Positions 25,669 through 34,895 are shown, counted from the first letter of the stretch. The stretch is 64,000 bases of DNA from Chloroflexota bacterium (GCA_016219545.1 JACRMH010000046.1:1-64000); one strand, 5' to 3'. Translations and numbers: made by a program. Notes: generated by a model not told the origin, from the sequence alone.

Positions 25669-26232
25669 ATGAAAACATATAGAACGAATTTGGTTCTATT
25701 AACTATCAGTATAACTTTACTGACTATACTGTTATTTTCATGTTCTAGTACACAGGATGCTATCCGACCATCCGTTTTACCACCTACTGGATTTAGCGAA
25801 ACTGATCTGATTGGAAAATGGCAGGAAGATGGAATAGCTGATAGTAGCGAAACAATAACATTATCCGCTGATCATAAATTCCTTCAAACATTTGATTTCC
25901 TGGAGACAAATTATCATGTCGAACTAGAAGGTTCTTGGAAATTAAAGAAAAGCAAAAACGGCTGTACTTACATATATTTGTATGGGATGAAATATTTTTA
26001 TCAAGATCAAGAGTTAGTTGATAATGGAAATCGTTGGGCATCGGGAATAAGGAAAGGAGATGCAGAGAAATATTGGGATGAGTGTAGTGAAAGTGTTATT
26101 GAAATGCCCGATATGGTTGTGTTATTTGTAAGTCAACACCCAAGCTATCCGAAGAATATAATACTTAGGCATTTGGCTATTCAACGTGATGTGATAGATA
26201 TTATTTTTTCTTTATCAAATATTACTGAATAG
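25669..26232 (+). CDS. Small lipoprotein, unknown
   Basis: 187 aa with a lipoprotein signal: hydrophobic N-terminus then the lipobox LLFSC (Cys about residue 25). The mature part includes a lipocalin-like pattern (DLIGKWQEDG, ETITLSADHKFLQTFD, VELEGSWKLKKSKNGCTYIYL), reminiscent of small beta-barrel lipoproteins. No family assigned. Base composition is clearly more A+T-rich than the neighbours and codon use differs, which suggests recent acquisition. Confidence 0.7.
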   Translation: MKTYRTNLVLLTISITLLTILLFSCSSTQDAIRPSVLPPTGFSETDLIGKWQEDGIADSSETITLSADHKFLQTFDFLETNYHVELEGSWKLKKSKNGCTYIYLYGMKYFYQDQELVDNGNRWASGIRKGDAEKYWDECSESVIEMPDMVVLFVSQHPSYPKNIILRHLAIQRDVIDIIFSLSNITE

Positions 26233-26307
26233 AATTATATAAGGATCGCAGACAACAATAAACTGAATCCAGTTTCATAAAAATATTCCGTTTACGCCGA
26301 TGTACGC

Positions 26308-26331
26308 TATAATCCAAGTTGTCTGACAACT
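26308..26331 (+). promoter_or_regulatory. Promoter with operator palindrome
   Basis: TATAAT (26308-26313), then a perfect 15-bp palindrome AGTTGTCTGACAACT (26317-26331) over the expected start of transcription. The core TTGTCTGACAA resembles operators bound by FadR-type GntR regulators. No GntR gene is in the window. Confidence 0.6.
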
Positions 26332-26349
26332 ATTCATCAGGAGAATCCC

Positions 26350-27816
26350 ATGACCACCATTGACCTGACCATTCACAAAGACCGCCGCGCCCGCGCCATT
26401 CAGCGCGCGAAAGAGCGCAACATCATCATCCCCACCTATGCTCAAATGAAAGACCCTTCCAAAATTCCTGCGAAAGTTAAGGAGGAATTGAAGAGTATCG
26501 GACTCTGGGACATTCACCCGCGGAATCTGTTCCGCATCAACTGGCACAACCAACCCACCGCATCAGGCGGGACCTTTGGCGGAGTCAACTACCTTGAGCT
26601 TCCGTCTTCGCTGACAGGAGTCAAGGCGCGCATCATTGTCGTTGTTGGCAAATGGTTCCCGACAGGCGCGCATAAAGTCGGGGCGGCGTTTAGCTGCCTC
26701 GTACCGAGACTGGTCACAGGTCAGTTTGACCCGACGACTCAAAAGGCAGTCTGGCCGTCCACTGGAAATTATTGTCGCGGCGGCGCATATGACTCCGCTT
26801 TGCTCGGATGCGAGTCCATTGCCATTTTGCCCGAAGGCATGTCGAAGGAAAGATTCGAATGGCTCGAAAAAGTGGCAGGCGAAACGATCAAGACCCCTGG
26901 CTCTGAATCCAACGTCAAAGAAATTTTTGACAAATGCTGGGAGTTGAAAAAATCCGGTCAAGACCTGATGATCTTTAATCAATTTGAAGAATTTGGAAAT
27001 TATCTCTGGCACTACGAAGTGACAGGTCACGCGATGGAAGAAGCGCTCAAGAAAGTGATGGGACCCAATGACCGCTTCCGCGGCATGGCATCCGCAACGG
27101 GTTCGGCCGGGACAATTGCCAGCGGCGACTATCTCAAGCAGGTTTTTCCATACAGCAAGATCATCGCGAGTGAAGCTTTGCAATGCCCGACCCTTTTGGA
27201 AAACGGCTTCGGCTCGCATCGCATCGAAGGCATCGGCGACAAGCACGTGCCATGGGTTCATAACACCAAGAACACAGACTTCGTCACCGCCATTGACGAC
27301 AATGCCGTGGTCAACATTGCACGCTTGTTCAACGAAGAGAACGGACGCGCATATCTCGCAGAAAAAGGCATCCCCGAATCTCTAATATCTAATCTCGATC
27401 TTTTAGGCTTCTCTGGCATCTCGAACGTTTTGTCCTGCATCAAAGTCGCCAAGTACTATGAAATGGATGAGAACGATGTGATGATCACCATGCTGACCGA
27501 CTCGATGGAACTCTACCGCTCACGCCTGCATGAAATGCATCAGGAATTCGGCGAATACAGCGAGAACAACGCCGCCGCCGATTTCGCCCGCTACCTGCAC
27601 GGACAGTCCACGGATAACATGCTTGAATTAACTTATCCCGAACGCCGCCGAGTGCATAACCTGAAATACTACACTTGGGTCGAGCAGCAGGGACGCACGT
27701 ACCAGGAAATTCAGGATCAATGGTACGCGCCAAATTACTGGACGGATGTCCAAAAGCAGGCCGATGAGATCGATGAATTGATTGTAGAGTTCAATAAGGA
27801 AGTTGGGATTTCATAA
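26350..27816 (+). CDS. PLP-dependent enzyme, fold type II (beta-subunit-like)
   Basis: 488 aa, longer than the usual 320-400 aa of cysteine or threonine synthase-type enzymes. The PLP Lys is K108 or near it in TGAHKVGAAFS; the phosphate-binding loop is probably ATGSAGTIASGDYL. It is commonly annotated as PLP-dependent protein subunit beta; the substrate is not known, although the fold makes beta-elimination or replacement on an amino acid likely. The C-terminal 150 residues, with HEMHQEFG and WVEQQGRTYQEIQDQWY, are specific to this subfamily. Ribosome site AGGAG at 26339-26343, 6 nt before the ATG. Confidence 0.75.
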   Translation: MTTIDLTIHKDRRARAIQRAKERNIIIPTYAQMKDPSKIPAKVKEELKSIGLWDIHPRNLFRINWHNQPTASGGTFGGVNYLELPSSLTGVKARIIVVVGKWFPTGAHKVGAAFSCLVPRLVTGQFDPTTQKAVWPSTGNYCRGGAYDSALLGCESIAILPEGMSKERFEWLEKVAGETIKTPGSESNVKEIFDKCWELKKSGQDLMIFNQFEEFGNYLWHYEVTGHAMEEALKKVMGPNDRFRGMASATGSAGTIASGDYLKQVFPYSKIIASEALQCPTLLENGFGSHRIEGIGDKHVPWVHNTKNTDFVTAIDDNAVVNIARLFNEENGRAYLAEKGIPESLISNLDLLGFSGISNVLSCIKVAKYYEMDENDVMITMLTDSMELYRSRLHEMHQEFGEYSENNAAADFARYLHGQSTDNMLELTYPERRRVHNLKYYTWVEQQGRTYQEIQDQWYAPNYWTDVQKQADEIDELIVEFNKEVGIS

Positions 27817-27821
27817 ACAGC

Positions 27822-27862
27822 AAAGTGACAGTCACCTTTTAGGTGACTGTCACTTTTTTTCT
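27822..27862 (+). terminator. Hairpin terminator
   Basis: 15-bp perfect arms (27822-27836, 27842-27856) with a 5-nt loop followed by a run of T. Ends the PLP enzyme transcript. Confidence 0.9.
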
Positions 27863-27922
27863 TGGTATTTGAATTGCTTAAGTGCTAGAATTCGACAACT
27901 TGAATGGATAAGGAGAAACAAC

Positions 27923-28549
27923 ATGGCTCTAATTCAATTCACCCGCAACTACCAGGACTTAAGCACAGATACCGGCTTTCAGTTTGAATTTTCCTGCGAC
28001 AAGTGCGGCAATGGTTATCAAACCGAATTCCAATCCTCCACGCTTGGCACGGTGACCAATGCGCTCGATGCGGCCAGCAATCTTTTCGGGGGCGTATTTG
28101 GTAATGCGGCGAGCGCGGCACGCAATGTTAAATCGGCGGCGTGGGAGAAGGCGCATGACAATGCGTTTGTAACCGCAGTCGAGGAAGCCAAACCTCACTT
28201 CCACAAATGCAAACGCTGTGGTCATTGGGTGGACGATGATTGCTGGAACAACGAACGGACTCTCTGCAAGGATTGCGCTCCCGACCTTCAAGAGGAAATG
28301 TCTTCCATTCAAGTGCAGGCAGCCATCAATGATGCCCGCGAAAAAGCTGAGAGCGTGGATTATGTCTCAGCCGATAAATTCAAGCAGACCATCGTTACCG
28401 CCTGTCCGCATTGCGGAGCGAAAGTGGGCAGCGGGAAGTTCTGTCCCGAGTGTGGCAAACCTTTGGCAACAGAGAAACATTGCACAAACTGTGGGGCAAA
28501 AGTAAAAGCGGACGCAAAATTCTGCCCGGATTGTGGAACGAAACAATAG
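27923..28549 (+). CDS. Zinc-ribbon protein
   Basis: 208 aa from the ATG at 27923 (AGGAG upstream); the longer frame runs through the terminator. An N-terminal zinc site (FSCDKCGNGYQTEF with a second pair CKRCGHWVDDDCW further on), a central Ala-rich region, and a C-terminal double zinc ribbon (CPHCGAKVGSGKFCPECG and CTNCGAKVKADAKFCPDCG). Probably a soluble adaptor; function unknown. Confidence 0.8.
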   Translation: MALIQFTRNYQDLSTDTGFQFEFSCDKCGNGYQTEFQSSTLGTVTNALDAASNLFGGVFGNAASAARNVKSAAWEKAHDNAFVTAVEEAKPHFHKCKRCGHWVDDDCWNNERTLCKDCAPDLQEEMSSIQVQAAINDAREKAESVDYVSADKFKQTIVTACPHCGAKVGSGKFCPECGKPLATEKHCTNCGAKVKADAKFCPDCGTKQ

Positions 28550-28573
28550 AAAAGTTCAGGGCAGGATTTTTAT

Positions 28574-28614
28574 AAAAAATTTGACGCGGGTTTCAGACCC
28601 GCGTCAAATTTTTT
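28574..28614. terminator. Bidirectional terminator between convergent genes
   Basis: 18-bp perfect arms (28574-28591, 28597-28614) with a 5-nt loop, A-run before and T-run after. It serves both the zinc-ribbon gene and the minus-strand GH18 gene, and it just overlaps the GH18 stop. Confidence 0.92.
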
Positions 28615-29668
28615 AACCGAGACTTTTACATCCATTCACTACTGCCTGATAGATCGCCCGTAACAGCGATGTTTCATCCCAGGTATCCTGCCCCAATTCC
28701 CAGATCATGATTCCGCCAAAATCATTTTCGCTCACAAAACAAGTTTTATATTTAATCGTGGTGATGCCGTTGAAAAAGATATCGTCTACCTGCTCCAGAT
28801 CAGGAGAGGGATGATACTGAGCCACAAGTTCTTGATAGCTGTAAGCAGTAAAAGGTGAAGTAATCTTTCTTCCATAAAAAGGCACACCGAGGAACAACTT
28901 TTATTTAGGAACTCCATAGATGGTAAAGGTATTCAAGTCTTCAATTGATCTATAGTATGGGGAATGCAAATTTCCACGATCATACGACATAACGTGAACG
29001 CGGTCCGCTACTGAAAATTGGGAAAGGTCCATGCTTGAAGCATTATCTGCGCTAAGAGCGACGCTCACAAGCAAATTATGTTCTGCAAAAGCTGCTTTGA
29101 CTTCGGTTAGAAGTGCAATATAGCTTTTGAATTCGGTATTGTTTTCAGGGAACTCCCAATCGAAATCCACACCATTAAGCTGATGCTCAACAGCGTAATC
29201 CAACAGGTTTTGGATAAAGGTCTTACGCGATCTTTGATTTGCGGTCATGGATGCAAATCCATCCGAACGCTCCCAACCTCCAATTGAAAGATGAACGCGG
29301 GTTCCATATTTTTCTTTCATGGATCGCAAACCCTGCCAGGTTGCAATGCTCAGGCGCGATGTGTCCAATGTCCCATCGGCAAGAGGTTCCGCGGAGAAGT
29401 AGATAATGTCCGTCAGGCATTTACCCCATTCTGGATTCAACTCGCGGTATTCGGGCAGATATCCAATGACAACAAATTCATCTACAAGCGAATGGGCGCA
29501 CCATACTTCGGAGACTGCGGTGGCAGGGATCGGCGTAGGCGAAGGAGTCATTGTCAGCGTTGGGGATGCCGTCGAAACAGGAGCAGGCGCGGGCGGAGTC
29601 TGAGTCGGCGCGCTTCCTCCACATGAAGCCAGCAAAATTAACATCAAAATAATAGGGATGATTTTCAT
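28613..29668 (-). pseudogene. GH18 chitinase-like lipoprotein interrupted by one in-frame TAA
   Basis: Reads as one frame of about 351 codons except for TAA at 28901-28903. The first 255 residues give a lipoprotein signal (lipobox LLASC), a TP-rich linker and a GH18 barrel with LHLSIGGW-like strand (VHLSIGGWERSDG) and the catalytic DFDWE near residue 168. After the stop the frame continues KLFLGVPFYGRK, the conserved late strand, and ends with GGIMIWELGQDT. In homologues the sequence reads GVPxEKL, so a single GAA-to-TAA change is the simplest explanation. It is either a recent pseudogene or depends on readthrough; a sequencing error cannot be excluded. Confidence 0.85.
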
Positions 29669-29674
29669 CTCAGC

Positions 29675-29682
29675 ATTATAAT
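29675..29682. promoter_or_regulatory. Shared palindromic -10 box of two divergent genes
   Basis: ATTATAAT is its own complement, so it reads as TATAAT in both directions. The minus-strand ATG (29668) and the plus-strand GTG (29689) each begin exactly 6 nt after the box. The two start codons are only 20 bp apart and neither has a Shine-Dalgarno sequence. Confidence 0.6.
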
Positions 29683-29688
29683 AAAGTT

Positions 29689-30258
29689 GTGCTTAAATCC
29701 ACTGACTTAATTCTGGTCTGCCTGATCCCCACTCCGCGCGACATGGAAATTGCGCGGATGCTGGGGTGGTACCGCATTCCGCTTCGCACCGCGCCGAAAG
29801 TTGTGGCTGTGGACTATCTGGCTTTTTACCAGCCTTCGGCGTTTGCCGAGCGCGGCGGACAGATCGAGTTCATCGCCAGAGTCCAAGGCCACGAGTTGAC
29901 CACGCGCGCAGAGTTGCTGCGTGACGAGGCGGACCATGCGCGCGCGAAGGAAGAGTATTACAAGATACAAATTGGCGGGCTGGAAAAATTGTCCAAGCCA
30001 ATTACAACCGATAAATGGAAACGACTGACATTTTTATATTCAACCGGTGAATATTTGTTGAACGCAAAAACATTGAATGATCTGGTCGTCAACGGCAATG
30101 AACGTGAGGTGTTATGGCGTTCTCTGCGTGAACGCGCCGAGAATGAGCAGCTTTATAAAGTGGATCTGCCCGAGGCTGATATTCCGCCTGAAGTCCTGAT
30201 GGCTTTGCTGGGGATCAAGGATTTCCAGGGCGAATACGACTCTACCGGGAATAAGTGA
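29689..30258 (+). CDS. Uncharacterised conserved protein
   Basis: 189 aa starting at GTG. Distinct motifs: LIPTPRDMEIARMLGWYRIPLRTAPK, then VDYLAFYQPSAF and RLTFLYSTGEYLL. The N-terminal region, with beta strands and the sequence GWYRIP, looks like a conserved domain of unknown role that I associate with Chloroflexota and other bacterial proteins, but I cannot name a family. No membrane helix. It precedes the three-domain gene by 64 bp on the same strand. Confidence 0.65.
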   Translation: MLKSTDLILVCLIPTPRDMEIARMLGWYRIPLRTAPKVVAVDYLAFYQPSAFAERGGQIEFIARVQGHELTTRAELLRDEADHARAKEEYYKIQIGGLEKLSKPITTDKWKRLTFLYSTGEYLLNAKTLNDLVVNGNEREVLWRSLRERAENEQLYKVDLPEADIPPEVLMALLGIKDFQGEYDSTGNK

Positions 30259-30322
30259 GGATTCATGACAGTTCGCCATATCCGGCTTGATTCCACTTCT
30301 CATCAGTGATAAACTGTTACAA

Positions 30323-31954
30323 ATGCCTGCAGATGTTCTTGTAGTCACCCCTTCGTCCAATTTTGGAGATATGCTCCGTCGTGCACTGGAAGAGACGGGG
30401 ATTTATCGCGCCCATATCGTTACAAATAAGTCGTCAGCCGTGGTCCGCTCCGATGAAATTGGCGTCCCGCTGGCATTGATCGATCTTGCCCTTGGCGAGG
30501 ATATGGTAAATGAAACCGGGCGTGCCTTACGCACGATTCGCCCCAGCATTAATCTCGTCCTCCTATGTGACGCCAATGCGACGGTTCCACTTTTCGAAGA
30601 TTTGCGTCCCTGGATCCTTGTCCACAAACCTTTTAGGATAGCAGACTTTATGGATGCCATCAGCAAACCCCAACCCGCTTCAACCAGTATAGACACCAGT
30701 ATAGACACAGCCACACCCTGGCTCAATGATGTTACCAAAGCCGCGCAACACTTAACGCGGATCACATTGGAATCATCCGCTCAGGCTGCGTTGATCACAC
30801 GCAAGAATGATCTCTGGGCTTATGCCGGCGGACTTTCGCAAGGGGCGGCCAAGGAAGTGGCACAAACCGTCTCCCGCAACTGGGATGGACAAAAGGGATC
30901 GGACCTCCTGCGCTTTATTCGGTTGGAAAGCACAAAGGCCGAGCACATGTTGTACGCCACCCGCCTCACAACTGACACTGTGCTTGCGCTTGTTTTCGAA
31001 TCAGAAACTCCCTTTAGCACCATCCGCGGACAGGCCACCCAGCTTATCAATGAGTTTGGCGCTGAACGCCCTGTCCCGCAAAAACAAGCCAAGACTGCTG
31101 CAAAACAAATTATCGAAACTACTGCCGATTTGGAAAATGACAAGTCGGATTCAATTGACATTGCCCCCATTTCTCAGATCCTCACCAATATCCCTTCTCC
31201 CAACCCGGAACCTGCACCCGCCCGTGCGCAAGAAGTATTTGACCCGAATCAAACTCAGGTTTCGTCAACATTTTCAGATGCATCCGTTTTTAGCCGCGAA
31301 CAGTCACCCGCCATCCACTTGGGTAAACTGGTGGTGAACGAACAGGCTAAAGGTCCCGTTCAACCCGTTCAATCCCAACCCGCTTTCGATGGGATCAATG
31401 TAACCGCCCCATCACGCTCACAGCAAAGGCCGGAAACACCAGTGTCAAGACCCGCTGGCAGCGAAGCAGATGTAACACGTGAGAGCCCAACCACCGAGGC
31501 CGCCCGCAAACTTGTTATCGAGCCGGCATCGGCAGGGATGTATCATCTTACTTATGCTTGTTTGCTGGTACCGCGTTTTTCGGCGCATTACATTACCGGT
31601 GACTTGGCAGACCGTCTCAGTGAATGGCTGCCGAATATCTGCATCGCCTTCGGATGGCGCTTGGAATATCTGGCAGTACGCCCCGAATATTTGCAGTGGG
31701 TTGTGAATGTTCCGCCGAACACATCACCCGGTTATCTCATGCGTATTATGCGTCAGCAAACCTCGGATAAGATTTTTAGCGAAATCCTCCGCTTAAAGAA
31801 AGAAAATCCATCCGGTGATTTTTGGGCGCCCGGTTACCTCATTATGGGCGGCACACAACCCCACCCGGCGCAATTGGTACGGGACTACATCCGCCAGACG
31901 CGGCAACGGCAGGGACAGGAACTTCAAGCCACGCAACAGCGGGTGCATAACTAA
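30323..31954 (+). CDS. Pseudo-receiver, roadblock-like and inactivated IS200-type transposase domain fusion
   Basis: 543 aa from the ATG at 30323 (a TTG at 30287 would add 12 residues; a weak -10, TAAACT, lies 7 nt before the ATG). Domain 1 (about 1-115) has a receiver-like fold with Asp in LALIDLAL and Lys in LVHKPF but lacks the N-terminal acidic pair. Domain 2 (about 130-250) has a roadblock/LC7-like pattern (SSAQAALITRKNDLWAYAGG). A long Pro/Gln/Ser linker follows. Domain 3 (about 410-535) aligns with the Y1 transposase of IS200/IS605: YACLLVPRF, ITGDLADRLSEWL, WVVNVPPNTSPGYLMRIMRQ, FWAPGYLIMGG and DYIRQTR. The HUH pair is replaced by YLQ, while the Tyr in the last helix remains. Confidence 0.75.
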   Translation: MPADVLVVTPSSNFGDMLRRALEETGIYRAHIVTNKSSAVVRSDEIGVPLALIDLALGEDMVNETGRALRTIRPSINLVLLCDANATVPLFEDLRPWILVHKPFRIADFMDAISKPQPASTSIDTSIDTATPWLNDVTKAAQHLTRITLESSAQAALITRKNDLWAYAGGLSQGAAKEVAQTVSRNWDGQKGSDLLRFIRLESTKAEHMLYATRLTTDTVLALVFESETPFSTIRGQATQLINEFGAERPVPQKQAKTAAKQIIETTADLENDKSDSIDIAPISQILTNIPSPNPEPAPARAQEVFDPNQTQVSSTFSDASVFSREQSPAIHLGKLVVNEQAKGPVQPVQSQPAFDGINVTAPSRSQQRPETPVSRPAGSEADVTRESPTTEAARKLVIEPASAGMYHLTYACLLVPRFSAHYITGDLADRLSEWLPNICIAFGWRLEYLAVRPEYLQWVVNVPPNTSPGYLMRIMRQQTSDKIFSEILRLKKENPSGDFWAPGYLIMGGTQPHPAQLVRDYIRQTRQRQGQELQATQQRVHN

Positions 31955-31961
31955 AACAGAA

Positions 31962-31999
31962 AAAGCGCAGAGTATAATCACCTCTGCGCTTTATTTTTA
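31962..31999 (+). terminator. Hairpin terminator
   Basis: Arms AAAGCGCAGAG (31962-31972) and its complement (31982-31992) with a 9-nt loop, then a T-rich run. Confidence 0.85.
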
Positions 32000-32034
32000 T
32001 CTTGTTTCCAATCCTATCTACCACCCAATAAACT

Positions 32035-34857
32035 ATGCCACCTACACTTTACCTAATTGACGGACATGCTTTAGCTTATCGTATGTACTTTGCCCTAACC
32101 GCAGGCGGGAGCAGTCAGCGCTGGCAGAATTCCAAAGGCGAACCCACTGCGGGGATCTACGGTTTCGCGCGCGAGCTCTTTCGCGTTTTGGAACAGGAAA
32201 AACCGGAATATCTCGCCGTGGCTTTTGACGTAGGCAAGACCTTCCGCGATGCTATTTTCCCCGAATACAAAGGCACACGCGAAAAAATGCCCGATGACCT
32301 GCGTCCGCAGATCGAGCGCATCCGTCAAATGGTGGATGCTTTCAATATCCCGCGCCTTGAAATGGAAGGCTACGAAGCGGACGATGTACTCGGCTCTGTT
32401 GCAAAGATCGCCGCAGGGCAGGGTCTCGGCGTGAAGATCATCACTGGTGACAGGGACCTCTTACAGTTGGTCAATGAACGCACAGTCGTCTACCTCGCGG
32501 GCGATGACCAGACCTACATCACGGATGCCGATGTCATCAAGAAGTTGGGCGTCCGCGCCGACCAGGTGGTGGATTACAAAGCCATCGTCGGCGATACATC
32601 GGATAATATTCCCGGCGTAAAAGGCGTGGGCGAAAAGACTGCCATTGCATTGCTCGAAAAATTTGGTACGCTGGATGGCGTTTATAAAAATTTGGATCAA
32701 GTGGAAACCCGCTGGAAAGGCAAGCTCGAATCAAGCAAAGTATCAGCTTACATGAGCTATGACCTTGCGCTGATCCGCACGGACTTGAAAATAAAATTTG
32801 ACCTGGAACATGCCAAAGTCACGCCATTTGACGCGACCGCTCTCGAAGAATTCTTCAAAGAGATGGAATTCAAAACGCTGTTGAGTAAAGTCTCAGCAAT
32901 TAGCGGCGGTTCCTCATCTGCGCCGACAACTGCTCCCGCTTCAACAGGCACAGCGGTCAAACCGGTAAAAACCAAAAGCGGACAATTCTCCATGTTCGTG
33001 AATGAACCTCAAGTTGTTGTAGCGCCAAACCCATCGAACATCGAAGTCATCATTGTAGATTCAGAAGACAAGCTGAACGACCTTAAGAAGCAGCTTGCCA
33101 AAGCAAAAGTCATCTCATTCGATACAGAGACAACATCCACTGAAGAAATGCAAGCTGAGATCGTGGGTATCTCATTGGCAATTAAACCGGGTCAGGGATT
33201 CTACATTCCACTGGGTCACACATCGGGAAATAACCTGCCCATAGAAAAAGTAATCGCCGCACTGACCCCATCCATGACGGATGCAAAGATCGGCAAGGTT
33301 GCGCATAACGCAAAATATGATTACATCATCCTCGCACGTTATGGGCTTGTCGTTGCGCCGTTGACCTTTGACACGATGCTGGCCGAATTCATCGTTGACC
33401 CATCCTCACGCAACCTTGGATTGAAGAATCTCGCGCTTGCGCGTCTCGGCGAAGAGATGACTCACATTGAAGAGTTGATCGGCAAGGGCAAGAATCAACT
33501 CAGCATGGCGGATATTGCGGTGGAGTCTGTGGCACCCTATGCCGCCGCGGATGCAGAGAACACGCTACGGCTTATGCCAATTCTGCAAAAAGAACTTGAA
33601 AAAGTGAATGGCACAAAACTGCTCGCGGAAATTGACATGCCGCTCACGCCTGTACTTGCAGAAATGGAAATGACAGGCGCACTAATAGATACAAAATTCT
33701 TTAGCGCACTATCAGTTGAACTTGCAAAACGCCTGGCAGAGATCGAAAAAGAAATCTATAAACTGGCGGGGAAGACCTTCAACATCAACTCGCCGCAACA
33801 ACTATCAGATGTGCTGTTCAATCACCTAAAACTTGAGCCACCAGATAAAGGCAAGAAGACTGCAACAGGTTTTTACTCCACATCTGCGGATGTATTGGAA
33901 GCGCTGAGTGACAAGCACCCCATCTTGAAATGGATCCTTGAAAACCGCGAACTCTCCAAGCTCAAATCAACTTATGTGGATGCCCTGCCCGCCGCAGTGG
34001 ATTCAAATACAGGCCGAGTGCATACCTCTTATAGCCAGATCGGCGCGGTGACGGGTCGGCTTTCTTCGAACAACCCGAACTTGCAAAACATTCCCATCCG
34101 CACTGAAGAAGGACGCCGCGTGCGAAATGGGTTTATTGCTGATAAAGGCAATCTCCTGCTTTCAGTAGATTACTCGCAAATCGAATTACGCATTGTGGCG
34201 CACATGGCACAGGACGAGTCCATGCTCAAGGCTTTCCGCGCAGGCGAGGATATCCACGCAACAACCGCGGCCGCCATCTATGACATTGAATTGGATAAAG
34301 TGACCAAGGAGATGCGCCGTCACGCCAAAGCCATCAACTTCGGACTCATCTATGGCATGTCTGCGTTCGGGCTTGCCCGCTCCACAGAGTTGACCTTGTC
34401 CGAGGCGGACGCTTTTGTCAAAGCTTATTTTGATAAATTCCCCGGTGTGAAAAAATATTTGGATGGCATCCGCAGACAGGCGGCCGAGATCGGTTATGTG
34501 GAAACATTGCTTGGGCGTAAGAGGTATTTCCCGGCCTTGCAGGGCAAGATCAACATGCAATTGAAGAACCGCGAGGAACGCGAAGCCATCAACGCGCCCA
34601 TTCAAGGCACTGCCGCGGACGTAATGAAAATCGCCATGCTGAAAATTCCATCCGCGATCAAGGCGGCGGGATTGAAAGCTAAAATGCTTTTACAGGTGCA
34701 TGATGAACTCGTGCTGGAATGTCCAAAAAATGAATTGGAAAAGACAGCGCGCCTCGTGCAAGAGACGATGTCAAGTGCCTACCCGATGAGCATTCCCCTC
34801 GAAACAGAAGCAAGAGCGGGCGTGAGTTGGGGCGAGATGAAAGTACTAAAGTCATAA
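32035..34857 (+). CDS. polA: DNA polymerase I
   Basis: 940 aa, full length. 5'-3' exonuclease at 1-290 (LIDGHALAYRMYFAL, EADDVLGSVA, GVGEKTA), a Pro/Ala/Thr linker around 295-330, 3'-5' exonuclease at about 335-520 with the acidic residues in SFDTETTS and the YAAADAENT motif intact, so proofreading is expected. Polymerase domain with motif A DYSQIELRI, motif B (HAKAINFGLIYGMSAFGLA) and motif C VHDELV. A TATCTA box 14 nt before the ATG suggests a very short leader. Confidence 0.96.
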   Translation: MPPTLYLIDGHALAYRMYFALTAGGSSQRWQNSKGEPTAGIYGFARELFRVLEQEKPEYLAVAFDVGKTFRDAIFPEYKGTREKMPDDLRPQIERIRQMVDAFNIPRLEMEGYEADDVLGSVAKIAAGQGLGVKIITGDRDLLQLVNERTVVYLAGDDQTYITDADVIKKLGVRADQVVDYKAIVGDTSDNIPGVKGVGEKTAIALLEKFGTLDGVYKNLDQVETRWKGKLESSKVSAYMSYDLALIRTDLKIKFDLEHAKVTPFDATALEEFFKEMEFKTLLSKVSAISGGSSSAPTTAPASTGTAVKPVKTKSGQFSMFVNEPQVVVAPNPSNIEVIIVDSEDKLNDLKKQLAKAKVISFDTETTSTEEMQAEIVGISLAIKPGQGFYIPLGHTSGNNLPIEKVIAALTPSMTDAKIGKVAHNAKYDYIILARYGLVVAPLTFDTMLAEFIVDPSSRNLGLKNLALARLGEEMTHIEELIGKGKNQLSMADIAVESVAPYAAADAENTLRLMPILQKELEKVNGTKLLAEIDMPLTPVLAEMEMTGALIDTKFFSALSVELAKRLAEIEKEIYKLAGKTFNINSPQQLSDVLFNHLKLEPPDKGKKTATGFYSTSADVLEALSDKHPILKWILENRELSKLKSTYVDALPAAVDSNTGRVHTSYSQIGAVTGRLSSNNPNLQNIPIRTEEGRRVRNGFIADKGNLLLSVDYSQIELRIVAHMAQDESMLKAFRAGEDIHATTAAAIYDIELDKVTKEMRRHAKAINFGLIYGMSAFGLARSTELTLSEADAFVKAYFDKFPGVKKYLDGIRRQAAEIGYVETLLGRKRYFPALQGKINMQLKNREEREAINAPIQGTAADVMKIAMLKIPSAIKAAGLKAKMLLQVHDELVLECPKNELEKTARLVQETMSSAYPMSIPLETEARAGVSWGEMKVLKS

Positions 34858-34889
34858 GGCGCTTTCTTCTTTCATCTTTCATACACGGT

Positions 34890-34895
34890 TATAAT
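34890..34895 (+). promoter_or_regulatory. -10 box of the TPR gene
   Basis: TATAAT about 40 nt upstream of the start at 34936. The -35 region is poor. Confidence 0.45.

Noticed and set aside
26563..27261. Minus-strand ORF of 232 codons antisense to the PLP enzyme
   Set aside because: Shadow of a strongly conserved coding sequence; no ribosome site or family.
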